This document shows positions 9,267 to 17,550 of a stretch of DNA of 64,000 bases, one piece after another. The notes under the pieces are model-generated. The model was not told the DNA's origin and made no database searches. It saw only the letters and a list, made by a program, of their open reading frames with translations. The position numbers were made by a program, and so were the translations under genes. The first letter of the stretch is position 1; each line of letters begins with the position of its first letter. Origin of the DNA: Gemmatimonadota bacterium (GTDB lineage Bacteria > JAAXHH01); assembly GCA_009838645.1 (NCBI GenBank), contig VXRC01000017.1:57543-121542 (forward strand), written 5' to 3'.

Positions 9267-10439
9267 CTACGAACCGAAAGCCCTGCGGCGGCGCATGTAG
9301 GTCGGCACGTCCAGTCCATTGTTGTCGATGGCGTCGTCGGACGGGTCGCCAACGGCCACTTCCTCCGTCTCGAACCCGTTGCGCTTGACCCGTTGAAAAG
9401 CCGGGGTCTCGATCTCTTCAGGACGGTCCGGCTGGAACTTCAGGATGTTCCGGGTCAGCATTTCGTCCGGCGAAGACATCGCCTGGTCCAGTCCCGTGGC
9501 GATCAACGTCACCCGGATTTTGCCCTCAAGGCTCTCGTCGAGGACCGTACCCATGATGATGTTGGTGTGACCCGCGGCCGCCTGAACCGTGGTCATCACT
9601 TCTTCCACTTCGAACAGGGTCATATCCTGGCCGCCCGAGATATTCAGCAGAATGTCCCTGGCCCCGTCGATGTCCATGTCCGCCAGCAGCGGGTGCTTCA
9701 TGGCCCGTTCCGCCGCTTCCAGCGCGCGCATGTCTCCCTCGGACTCGCCGGTGCCCATGAGGGCCTCGCCCTTATTCTCCATGGTCGTCCTGATATCGGC
9801 GAAATCAACGTTGATCAGCCCGGGCAGGGTGACCAGGTCCGAAATGCCGCGCGTGGCCTGCAGCAGGACCTCGTCGGCCACCTTGAGCGCGTCTTTGAAT
9901 GAAGTGTTGCGGCTCACGGCTTCCTTCAGCTTCTGGTTGGGGATGATGACGACCGTATCCACATGCTCTTTCAACGCAGCGAGCCCGGTTTCGGCGTTCG
10001 CCGCCCGCTTGGGTCCCTCGAAGGCAAAGGGCTTGGTCACGACGCCGACAGCCAGGACGTCCAGTTCCTTGGCGATCTGCGCGATCACCGGCGCGGCGCC
10101 GGTACCCGTGCCGCCCCCCATGCCCGCGGTGATGAAAACCATATCGATATCGGTCAGGTGTTCCGCGATTACGTCCCGGCTTTCCTCCGCGGCCTTGCGC
10201 CCTACGTCCGGATTCGCGCCGGCGCCGAGACCGCGGGTGATCTCGTGTCCCAGTTGTATCTTGTACTTGACATTGGAACCCGCCAGGTCCTGCGCGTCCG
10301 TGTTGGCGACCAGGAAATCGACGCCCGGGACACCGATTTCAACCATGTGGTTGACGGCGTTCTTTCCGGCGCCGCCCACGCCGATGATCTTCATGCGAGC
10401 GAACAGTCCCGGTTCCGCATCGAAGTCGAAAGTAGACAT
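9267..10439 (-). CDS. ftsZ: Cell division GTPase FtsZ
   Basis: Tubulin homologue that forms the Z-ring, 390 residues. GTP-binding signature GGGTGTG at about residues 108-114, N-terminal IGVGGAGKNAVNHM, T7 loop NVDFADIRTTM (catalytic Asp for the neighbouring subunit), then a short linker and the conserved C-terminal peptide LDVPTYMRRRR that binds FtsA and other partners. AGAAGGAGG lies 7 bases before the ATG, one of the strongest ribosome-binding sites here. Last gene of the dcw cluster, 77 bases after ftsA. Confidence 0.98.
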   Translation of the reverse strand: MSTFDFDAEPGLFARMKIIGVGGAGKNAVNHMVEIGVPGVDFLVANTDAQDLAGSNVKYKIQLGHEITRGLGAGANPDVGRKAAEESRDVIAEHLTDIDMVFITAGMGGGTGTGAAPVIAQIAKELDVLAVGVVTKPFAFEGPKRAANAETGLAALKEHVDTVVIIPNQKLKEAVSRNTSFKDALKVADEVLLQATRGISDLVTLPGLINVDFADIRTTMENKGEALMGTGESEGDMRALEAAERAMKHPLLADMDIDGARDILLNISGGQDMTLFEVEEVMTTVQAAAGHTNIIMGTVLDESLEGKIRVTLIATGLDQAMSSPDEMLTRNILKFQPDRPEEIETPAFQRVKRNGFETEEVAVGDPSDDAIDNNGLDVPTYMRRRRAFGS

Positions 10440-10516
10440 TTACAGCCTCCTTCTGTGGGTTTGAGGCAGCAATCTGCCGGTTTTGCATGAATCTGTACGA
10501 ATGTGCATGCCGGTTG

Positions 10517-11737
10517 CTACATCAGGGCCGCGATCCGGCTTATCACACGGTCCAGCAATCCTCCTTCCGTACCATCGTGCCACTCCTTTTCCGAAAGGTT
10601 GTTCGTGGCGTAGCGCAACAAGCCGACACCTGTGGCGCACGTCGGTGCGTATTCGTCGTTTTCCAGTCCGGGAACCTCTTCCGGCGCGCCGATTTTCGCG
10701 GACATGCCGAAGACCTGTTCCGCCTGTTTCGCGATGCCCGGAATCAGCGCACCGCCGCCCGTGATGACGACTCCGGTGCCCACCAGGTGTTCGAAACCGC
10801 TGCTTCGGATCTCCTCCCGCGCGAGGAACAGAAGCTCCTTGATCCGCGGTCCGACCACGAAGGCCAGTTCCTCCCGCGTCACCTCCCGCGGCTCGCGGCC
10901 GCCGACCCCGGGCACTTCGATCATGTCGTCCCTGGCCGGCCGGACATAGACCGCACTGGCGTAGCCGCACTTGATCCGTTCGGCGTCCTCATGGGGCGTG
11001 CGGAGTCCGATGGCGATGTCGTTCGTGAGGTTGTTGCCGCCGGCCGGTATGACCGCCGAATGCCGAATGCTCCCCTCGTGGAACAGCGCGACCTTCGTCG
11101 TGCCTCCGCCCAGGTCGAGCAGCACGACGCCCAGTTCCTTCTCGTCGGACGTGAGTGCCGACTCGCCCGCGGCGATCGTATCCAGGACGAGTTCCCTGAC
11201 CTGCATTCCGGATTGCACGATGCAGTTGCTTACATTCCGCAACGGGGTGACCGCGCCCGTTACGATGTGCACGAGCACTTCGAGCCGGACGCCCGACATG
11301 CCGCACGGGTCGGGGATCCTGCACTGGTCGTCCACGATGTGGTCCTGGGTGAGCACGTGGATGACCTGGCGGTCCGAGGGTATTTTCAGTGCCGTCGCCG
11401 CTTCGCGGGCGCGAAATACGTCCTCCCGCGTCACGCCCCGGCCGACGTCCGACGCGATGGCCACGGCGCCGCTGCTGTTGACGCTTTCGATGTGCTCGCC
11501 GGAAATCCCGACGATTACCGCGTTTACCCTGGCGCCCGCCTCTCGTTCCGCGGCCCGGAGCGCCTCCTCTATCGAACGGGCGGCCTCGTCCATGTTGACC
11601 ACGACACCTCGTCTGAGGCCCCGGGACCTGCTCGTGCCCCTGCCCAGGATCCGCAGTCCGTCGTCTGCAATCTCGCCGATCAGCACGACCGTTCTGGTGG
11701 TACCCAGATCGAGCGCGGCGATTCGTTCACGAGCCAT
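10517..11737 (-). CDS. ftsA: Cell division protein FtsA
   Basis: Actin-like membrane tether of the Z-ring, 406 residues. Motifs: ALDLGTTRTVVLIG (phosphate 1), GVVLLDLGGGTTKVALF (phosphate 2), GTGVVITGGGALIPGI (adenosine), and the 1C subdomain between. The C-terminus LLDRVISRIAALM fits the amphipathic membrane-targeting helix. An upstream in-frame TTG (11743) gives two extra residues, but AAAAGGAG is 6 bases from the ATG at 11737, so the ATG is chosen. It starts 18 bases after the ftsQ stop. Confidence 0.96.
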   Translation of the reverse strand: MARERIAALDLGTTRTVVLIGEIADDGLRILGRGTSRSRGLRRGVVVNMDEAARSIEEALRAAEREAGARVNAVIVGISGEHIESVNSSGAVAIASDVGRGVTREDVFRAREAATALKIPSDRQVIHVLTQDHIVDDQCRIPDPCGMSGVRLEVLVHIVTGAVTPLRNVSNCIVQSGMQVRELVLDTIAAGESALTSDEKELGVVLLDLGGGTTKVALFHEGSIRHSAVIPAGGNNLTNDIAIGLRTPHEDAERIKCGYASAVYVRPARDDMIEVPGVGGREPREVTREELAFVVGPRIKELLFLAREEIRSSGFEHLVGTGVVITGGGALIPGIAKQAEQVFGMSAKIGAPEEVPGLENDEYAPTCATGVGLLRYATNNLSEKEWHDGTEGGLLDRVISRIAALM

Positions 11738-11755
11738 GTTCAACTCCTTTTGCCA

Positions 11756-12598
11756 CTACGATCTCCCGCCTCCGGACCGGTTGGATACGATCGGCCGGAC
11801 GATAACCTGGTCCTTGAACCGCAGGTCGATCTGGCGGGTACGGATGGCATCGGCTTCCAGCCGTTCCACCGTCCTTCTCAACATCTCGATCTTCCTCGGA
11901 TAGTGGCCCGTCCCGAACAGTATGGCCAGACCGCCTTCGACCATGTAGGCGATCGGGTCATCGGAACTGGACACGTGTATCTCGGACAACTCGTCATACA
12001 TCCCTGGAGACATCGTCCTGAGCACCCGCATCAGGTAGAGTGCGCGAGCCATCTCCGGATTGGCCAGCATGGCGTCTCTCAGCGTTTCGAAACTGCGGTC
12101 CTCCGACTCCGCGGCACCCTGCGCCTGCCGGTAGCTTGAAGCGTCGACGGTGATCACGGGAAGATCCGGCAGCCCGTTGCCGGGCGTCAGGAAGATCAAC
12201 TCGCCGTGTTCCGAGACGCCGTAAAGCCGGTCCAGCTGCACGAAAGCGATCGGTTGCAGTTCCTCCACAAGGACCACGACGCTACCGGGCAGTCTCCTGG
12301 TGACCGAGACCTGTTTGAACCTCCGGTCCAGCATAAGGCGCCTTTCGGTCTCCGAGAGGTCGGCCGACCAGATGTTCCGCCCCCGCTCGAGACCGGAAAT
12401 CGTGATGATATCTTCTTTGCCGACGATGCGGTTCCCCGAGACGTCGATGTTGTCCAGATTGAACGCCGTCGAGGTCTTCGTCCACTCGGACAGCGCCAGG
12501 CTGCCCATGGCCAGTCCGGCCGCCGCGACCGAGACGAGCAAGCCGGCCGCGAGCCCAGGCATCAGCCTGACCGCGGGATGCGTCCTGTGCAGCTTCAT
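11756..12598 (-). CDS. ftsQ: Cell division protein FtsQ/DivIB
   Basis: Bitopic divisome protein, 280 residues: short cytoplasmic N-terminus, one membrane helix (about residues 15-36, GLAAGLLVSVAAAGLAMG), then a POTRA domain (FNLDNIDVSGNRIVGKEDIITISGL, about 45-70) and the beta domain (VVLVEELQPIAFVQL...). It forms the FtsQ-FtsL-FtsB hub that activates FtsWI. Its ATG overlaps the murB stop as ATGA. Sequence conservation is low in this family; context and POTRA are decisive. Confidence 0.9.
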   Translation of the reverse strand: MKLHRTHPAVRLMPGLAAGLLVSVAAAGLAMGSLALSEWTKTSTAFNLDNIDVSGNRIVGKEDIITISGLERGRNIWSADLSETERRLMLDRRFKQVSVTRRLPGSVVVLVEELQPIAFVQLDRLYGVSEHGELIFLTPGNGLPDLPVITVDASSYRQAQGAAESEDRSFETLRDAMLANPEMARALYLMRVLRTMSPGMYDELSEIHVSSSDDPIAYMVEGGLAILFGTGHYPRKIEMLRRTVERLEADAIRTRQIDLRFKDQVIVRPIVSNRSGGGRS

Positions 12599-13521
12599 AC
12601 GACCCCCGATTTCATCACGTGCACCTCGAGTTCAAGGGCTACGCCGGTCCGTTCGAAGACTCGTTCGCGAACCATGTCGATCAGCCGCAACGCGTCCGAA
12701 GCCGTCGCCCCGCCCTGGTTGATTACGAAATTTCCGTGGAGGTCGGACACCTTCGCTCCCCCGACCTGCAGGCCCTTGCAACCGGCCGCGTCGATCAGTC
12801 TCCCCGCCTTGCCGCCCTCGGGGTTCTTGAACATGCATCCGGCGCTCTGGTCCGCGGACGGCTGCGTGCGCTTCCGGTATTCGGTGAAATCCCGTATGCG
12901 TTCATACACGTTTTCCGGTTCGTCCGGCGTCAGCCTGAACACGGCCCCGGTCACGATGCCGCCCGGATCGATACCGCTCTCCCGGTAGGAAAACCCCGCT
13001 TTGCCAGCCGGGATCGTCTCGAAGTCACCGGAAGGCAGGATCAGTTCAATCGACTCCAGCACGCCGCCCAGATCGCTCCCGTGGGCGCCCGCGTTGCCAC
13101 GGATGGACCCGCCTACCACGCCGGGGATCCCGGTGCAGAACTCCAGTCCGGCCAGGCCCGTGGCCGCCGCCGACCAGGCGAGCCGGGGCAGGCTGACACC
13201 GGCGCCGGCCCGGAGATATTCGCCTTCCTGCTTCAGATGCCACAGCGTACCCTCCGCCGGGGTCGATCCCCGTATCTTGATGACCAGCCCCCTGAAACCG
13301 TCATCCGAGAAGAGGATGTTGCTCCCGTTCCCCAGCACGAGCCAGGGGACCTCGCGCACTCTGGCCGCGGTGACGATTTCGAGCAGCTCCGACCGGGTTT
13401 CTGGCAAACACATCACGTCGGCCGGTCCCCCTACCCGGTAGGTGGTATGCCGGTCGAGGCCCTCGTTCAGCCGGAGCCGCCCTGAAGGCACCAACCCGCT
13501 GAAGATTTCAGATATTCCCAT
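12595..13521 (-). CDS. murB: UDP-N-acetylenolpyruvoylglucosamine reductase MurB
   Basis: FAD-dependent reductase giving UDP-MurNAc, 308 residues. Seen: TTYRVGGPADVMCLPET (FAD_binding_4 start), VLGNGSNILFSDDGFRGLVI, GIPGVVGGSIRGNAGAHG (FAD pyrophosphate binding), FSYRESGI and SAGCMFKNPEGGKAGRLIDAAGCKG. The SAGCMFKNP segment and absence of the type I loop point to a type II MurB, with the usual Ser proton donor in SAG. Overlaps murC by 14 bases and ftsQ by 4. Confidence 0.96.
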   Translation of the reverse strand: MGISEIFSGLVPSGRLRLNEGLDRHTTYRVGGPADVMCLPETRSELLEIVTAARVREVPWLVLGNGSNILFSDDGFRGLVIKIRGSTPAEGTLWHLKQEGEYLRAGAGVSLPRLAWSAAATGLAGLEFCTGIPGVVGGSIRGNAGAHGSDLGGVLESIELILPSGDFETIPAGKAGFSYRESGIDPGGIVTGAVFRLTPDEPENVYERIRDFTEYRKRTQPSADQSAGCMFKNPEGGKAGRLIDAAGCKGLQVGGAKVSDLHGNFVINQGGATASDALRLIDMVRERVFERTGVALELEVHVMKSGVV

Positions 13522-14962
13522 GAGACCGGACTCCGCTTTTCCGCAGCAGTTCGCAAACCTGGCTTCCCACCTCGCCGACGTCCCCCGCGCCGAGGGTCAG
13601 CACCAGGTCTCCATGCTCGAGTTCGTCCGCCAGCGCGGCCGCTACCCGGTCCTTGTCGGGGATATACGCGACGTTTCCGCCGAATGCGCTCGAGTCCTGG
13701 ACGATCATCTCACCCGTCACCCCGTCCCGGGGCGTTTCCCTGGCCGGGAATACGTCCGTAACGATCTTCCGGTATGCGGGAAACCGCCCGAGGACGCGTC
13801 CGAATTCGCGGCGCAGATTCCGCGTCCGGCTGTAAAGGTGCGGCTGGAACACCACGAACATGCGCCGGGCGCCCGCGTTCGACACGGCGCGCAGCGCGGC
13901 CTCGATTTCGACGGGATGGTGGGCGTAGTCGTCCACCACCGTAACGCCGCGGATCCTGCCCAGCACTTCGAATCGCCTTTTCAACCCCCGGTATTCCGCA
14001 AGGGCCGCCATGGTCCGCTCGACGGGCAGTTCGAGATCGTCGGCCACGGCGATGGCGGCCAGGGCGTTGGACAGGTTGCACTCGCCTGGCTGCGGTAACA
14101 CCAGCCGGCCGGCCGGAACGTCCCGCACGTACACCTCGGCGGAAACGCTCCAGCCCTTCGATTCCACCTGTTCCGCCCGGATGCAGGCTTTCGGCGAAAG
14201 CCCGTAGGTCACCAGGCGGCGGCGCAGGCCGGACTGGATCCTGCCGATGCCCGGGTCATCCGCGCACACGATCAGGGGCTGGTCCTCGGGCACGAGATGG
14301 GCGAAGACGGTGAATGCTTCATCGATGGCTTCCTGCGAACCGTAGTATTCCATGTGGTCGGCGTCCACCGAAGTGATCACGGCCGCCGCAGGCGTCAGCG
14401 CATGGAACGAACGATCGTATTCATCGGCTTCCACGACCATCCAGGAACCGTTCCCCCGTCGAACGTTGGATCCGTTTTCCGTCATGACCCCGCCGATGAC
14501 GGCCGTCGGGTCCAGACCCGCGGCGGCCAGTACCTTGACGATCATGGCCGACGTGGAGGTCTTTCCGTGGGTACCCGCCACGGCGATGCCCTGCGTCCCG
14601 CGCGTCAGCATGCCGAGCAGTTCGGCGCGGGTGACGGTACGACGGCCCAGCCGGCGGGCCGCCGCGAGTTCGGGATTGTCCCCGGGGATGGCGGAGGAGT
14701 ACACGATCAGGTCCGCGCCCTCCGCGTTGGCCGGGTCGTGGCCCTGGAAGACGGACGCTCCGAGACCGTGTAGCCGGTCGGTCAACGGCGTTCCCCGAAG
14801 GTCCGATCCGCTGACTGTGTATCCATATCCGAGCATCAGTTCAGCCAGTGCGCTCATGCCGATTCCGCCTATCCCGATGAAATGCGCGTGGCGGCAAGTC
14901 ATCTCTGGTCCATGCCGGCCGGTCCCTTCGATCCGGCCGGTACCTTCGGTCCGATCAGTCAT
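13508..14962 (-). CDS. murC: UDP-N-acetylmuramate--L-alanine ligase MurC
   Basis: Mur ligase adding L-Ala to UDP-MurNAc, 484 residues from the ATG at 14962. Rossmann start HFIGIGGIGMSALAELM, ATP site GTHGKTSTSAMI, VVEADEYDRSF, ITSVDADHMEYYGS and YAHHPVEI are characteristic. The ATG overlaps the end of ftsW by 8 bases (ATGACTGA), leaving no room for murG, which commonly lies here. The first 20 residues contain a doubled EGTGR unit and precede another Met (position 14902, MTCRHAHFIG); the shorter start is possible, in which case the repeat would be leader sequence. Confidence 0.96.
   Translation of the reverse strand: MTDRTEGTGRIEGTGRHGPEMTCRHAHFIGIGGIGMSALAELMLGYGYTVSGSDLRGTPLTDRLHGLGASVFQGHDPANAEGADLIVYSSAIPGDNPELAAARRLGRRTVTRAELLGMLTRGTQGIAVAGTHGKTSTSAMIVKVLAAAGLDPTAVIGGVMTENGSNVRRGNGSWMVVEADEYDRSFHALTPAAAVITSVDADHMEYYGSQEAIDEAFTVFAHLVPEDQPLIVCADDPGIGRIQSGLRRRLVTYGLSPKACIRAEQVESKGWSVSAEVYVRDVPAGRLVLPQPGECNLSNALAAIAVADDLELPVERTMAALAEYRGLKRRFEVLGRIRGVTVVDDYAHHPVEIEAALRAVSNAGARRMFVVFQPHLYSRTRNLRREFGRVLGRFPAYRKIVTDVFPARETPRDGVTGEMIVQDSSAFGGNVAYIPDKDRVAAALADELEHGDLVLTLGAGDVGEVGSQVCELLRKSGVRSHGNI
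14915..14950 (-). repeat. 18-bp tandem duplication at the 5' end of murC
   Basis: Two 18-bp copies (plus-strand ccggccggtcccttcgat and ccggccggtaccttcggt) encode (T/I)EGTGR twice at the MurC N-terminus, directly downstream of the ftsW-murC overlap. Confidence 0.85.
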
Positions 14963-16097
14963 ACTGCAGTCTCTGACGGCGATAGGTCATTCTGGATATG
15001 TTCAGCAGGATCCCGATACTCATCATGCAGAAGAGCAGCCAGGACCCTCCGTAGCTCAAAAAGGGCAGCGGCAGGCCCGTGGTGGGCAGCAAGCCCGTCA
15101 CCACCCCGATGTTCACCAGCACGTGCAGCGTGATGAGCAGGGTCAGCCCCGATGCCAGGAAAAACCCGAAGGCGTCCGGCGCCATGCGAGCGATGCGGAC
15201 CCCTCGCCAGGCGAAGACGACAAAGAGGCCCAGTACCGCCACCGACCCCAGGAACCCGAGCTCCTCACCGATCACCGCGAACACGAAATCCGTATGGGGA
15301 TCGGGTAGAAAAAGGAACTTCTGCCGGCTCTGCCCCAGTCCGTTCCCGAACATGCCTCCCGTGCCCAGGCCGATCAGTGCCTGTTGCAACTGATAGTCCG
15401 CCCCCTGTAAATTGTGGGCCTGATCGGCGGAATTGCCGAAAAACCGTTCGAAGTAGGTCATGAGCCGGCCCCGGCTGTGCGCGGACGAGTACAGTTTGTA
15501 GACGAGGGCCGGGATCATGATCCCCACGGCGCCTGCCAGATGCAGCAACCGGGCCCGGCCGACGTAAAGCACCGCGAACGCGGTCGCGGCCAGTACGATC
15601 GCGGTGCCGTAGTCCGGCTGCAGGCCGATCATCAGGCAGGTGGTCGCGATCACCGCCAGCACGGGCAGAAAGCCGGTGAAAAACCGTTCCATGACGTGCT
15701 GGCGCCTGGCCAGCCAGTAGGCCAGGAAGATCACCAGGGCGATCTTGACCCCCTCCGCGGGCTGAATCGTCATGGAGAACAGGTTCACTGTGCGCGTCGC
15801 TCCACGGATGGTCATCCCGATGCCGGGAACGAACACGAGGGCCAGAAACCCCATGCCGATGACGATCAGGATCGGGGACCACTTCTGCAGTTTCTGGTAA
15901 TTCAGGCTGGCGAAAAGGATCAGGATGACGATTCCGAGGATCAACCGCACCAGGTAACGTTTCAGGAAGAACCCGCTGTCCCCGGAGAACATCTCCGCGG
16001 CAACGGCTGAACTCGCGCTGTAAACCATGACCGACCCCACGCAGAGCAGGAGCAGCGACGAGACCAGCAGTGGAAGATCTATACGTTGATGCAACAC
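14955..16097 (-). CDS. ftsW: Divisome SEDS glycosyltransferase FtsW
   Basis: Peptidoglycan polymerase of septation, about 380 residues with roughly ten membrane segments. SEDS motifs: GATRTVNLFSMTIQPAEGVKIALVI, QPDYGTAIVL, the periplasmic GGMFGNGLGQSRQKFLFLPDPHTDFVFAVIGEELGF block and GLPLPFLSYGGS. The open frame runs further upstream through murF, but the GTG at 16097 is preferred: it lies 4 bases after the murF stop, with GGAG (part of the murF end) 7 bases before it; a TTG at 16094 is an alternative. In most dcw clusters mraY and murD lie between murF and ftsW; here there is no space for them. Confidence 0.94.
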   Translation of the reverse strand: MLHQRIDLPLLVSSLLLLCVGSVMVYSASSAVAAEMFSGDSGFFLKRYLVRLILGIVILILFASLNYQKLQKWSPILIVIGMGFLALVFVPGIGMTIRGATRTVNLFSMTIQPAEGVKIALVIFLAYWLARRQHVMERFFTGFLPVLAVIATTCLMIGLQPDYGTAIVLAATAFAVLYVGRARLLHLAGAVGIMIPALVYKLYSSAHSRGRLMTYFERFFGNSADQAHNLQGADYQLQQALIGLGTGGMFGNGLGQSRQKFLFLPDPHTDFVFAVIGEELGFLGSVAVLGLFVVFAWRGVRIARMAPDAFGFFLASGLTLLITLHVLVNIGVVTGLLPTTGLPLPFLSYGGSWLLFCMMSIGILLNISRMTYRRQRLQYD

Positions 16098-16101
16098 GGA
16101 T

Positions 16102-17550
16102 TTACTCCATTTCGCCCTGACCGAGCGACTTCTCCAGGTATTCCACGACGGATTCCATTCGCATGCCGCGCGATCCCTTGACGAGTACCACGTCGCCGTC
16201 TTCGACTTCCGCCAGTACCGCGGCGGCGGCCTCGTCGTTGCAGCCGCAGGACACGACGCGAGACGCCGGGAGGCCTTCGTCCACCGCGGCGGCGGCAATT
16301 TCGCGGGCCAGTTCTCCCACCGTGATGATCCGCTCCGCCACCTCCGCGGCGCGCTTACCGATATCCCGGTGCGCCGCCCTGCCCAGGTCGCCCAGTTCCA
16401 GCATGTCTCCGAGGACGACCAGTTTACGTCCTCCGGCCGTTGCCAGCGCGTCCAGGGCCGCCTTCATGGACGACGGATTGGCGTTGTACGCGTCGTTTAT
16501 CAGGTGAACGGCACCCGCCTTCCTGTACTCCATGCGCATGGGTGTGGGCTCGACGCTACGCAGCGCACGGGCGATGCCCTGGTCGTCGATTCCCGAGAGC
16601 CTGCCCACCGCCACGGCGGCCGCGGCGTTCATGACCTGGTGCGCTCCCATCAGGTTTATTCGAAAGGAAGCCCCGTCCGACAACGTAAAGGCCGATCCGG
16701 ACAGTTCGGTCCTGGCGCGCACCAGCCTGACGTCGGCCCCCGCGCTGCGGCCGAAGGTGACCACCCGCGCCAGGCTGCGCCCGGACTGCTTCATGACGAG
16801 GGGGTCGTCGGCGTTCAACACCGCGCTGCCGCCTTTCGGCAGGTGGTCGAGGATCTCGCCCTTGGCCCGGGCGATGCCTTCGATGGACTCGAAGAACTCG
16901 ATATGCGCGGGCCCCACGTTGGTAATCACGCCGATGGACGGACGGGTCATCCGGGACAGCCGGTCCAGTTCGCCCGCATGGTTCATGCCCAGTTCGAGTA
17001 CCGCGGCACCGTGGTCTCCCCGCAGGGAAAACAGGGCTTCGGAGACGCCCAACTGGCTGTTCAGGTTCCCGGGGGTCTTGAAGACCCGGTAGCGTTCGCC
17101 CAGCACGGAGGCGATCATGTTCTTCGTTGTGGTCTTTCCGCTGGAGCCCGTAACCGCGACCACGGGCAGGTCGAAACGCCTCCGGTGCCAGCCCGCGAAC
17201 GCCTGCAGCGCCGGAAGTACTTCGGGCACGACGATCCGCGCGGCGTCCGGGGCTTCCTGGTCCGCCTGGTCCGCCTGGTCCGCCCGGTCCGGCCGGCGTG
17301 CGTGCCAGTCGTCCGTGACGAGGGAGGCGCACGCACCCGCGCGCATGGCCTCGGGTACGAAGTCGTGACCGTCGAATCTCTCGCCGGCAATCGCGACGAA
17401 AAGGTTGCCCTCCTCGATTCGCCGGGTATCCGAACAGACGCCCGTGATCCGGCTGCTACGATGCGCCTGGGACGGAACGTGCAGACTGCCACCCATGATT
17501 CCGGCGATTTCCGCCAGGGTGGGCTCATCCGTTCCGTTGTGATTATCCAT
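16102..17550 (-). CDS. murF: UDP-MurNAc-tripeptide--D-Ala-D-Ala ligase MurF
   Basis: Mur ligase that adds the D-Ala-D-Ala dipeptide, 482 residues. N-terminal substrate domain (DSRR-type CSDTRRIEEGNLFVAIAGERFDGHDFV), ATP site VTGSSGKTTTKNM near residue 130, TPGNLNSQLGVSEALF, ELGMNHAGELDRLSRMTRPSIGVITNVGPAHIEFF and NADDPLV, then LINDAYNANPSSMKAAL and VVLGDMLELG in the C-terminal domain, all diagnostic for MurF rather than MurD. A low-complexity ADQADQADQ insert lies near residue 95 in the N-terminal domain. Overlaps murE by 8 bases. Confidence 0.96.
   Translation of the reverse strand: MDNHNGTDEPTLAEIAGIMGGSLHVPSQAHRSSRITGVCSDTRRIEEGNLFVAIAGERFDGHDFVPEAMRAGACASLVTDDWHARRPDRADQADQADQEAPDAARIVVPEVLPALQAFAGWHRRRFDLPVVAVTGSSGKTTTKNMIASVLGERYRVFKTPGNLNSQLGVSEALFSLRGDHGAAVLELGMNHAGELDRLSRMTRPSIGVITNVGPAHIEFFESIEGIARAKGEILDHLPKGGSAVLNADDPLVMKQSGRSLARVVTFGRSAGADVRLVRARTELSGSAFTLSDGASFRINLMGAHQVMNAAAAVAVGRLSGIDDQGIARALRSVEPTPMRMEYRKAGAVHLINDAYNANPSSMKAALDALATAGGRKLVVLGDMLELGDLGRAAHRDIGKRAAEVAERIITVGELAREIAAAAVDEGLPASRVVSCGCNDEAAAAVLAEVEDGDVVLVKGSRGMRMESVVEYLEKSLGQGEME
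17258..17284 (-). repeat. 9-bp tandem repeat, three copies, inside murF
   Basis: Plus-strand unit tggtccgcc repeated three times, in frame, encoding Ala-Asp-Gln three times between the N-terminal and central domains of MurF. Confidence 0.9.

Noticed and set aside
16098..16298. Upstream extension of ftsW
   Set aside because: It lies inside murF, with no hydrophobic or SEDS character; the GTG at 16097 with SD fits better.
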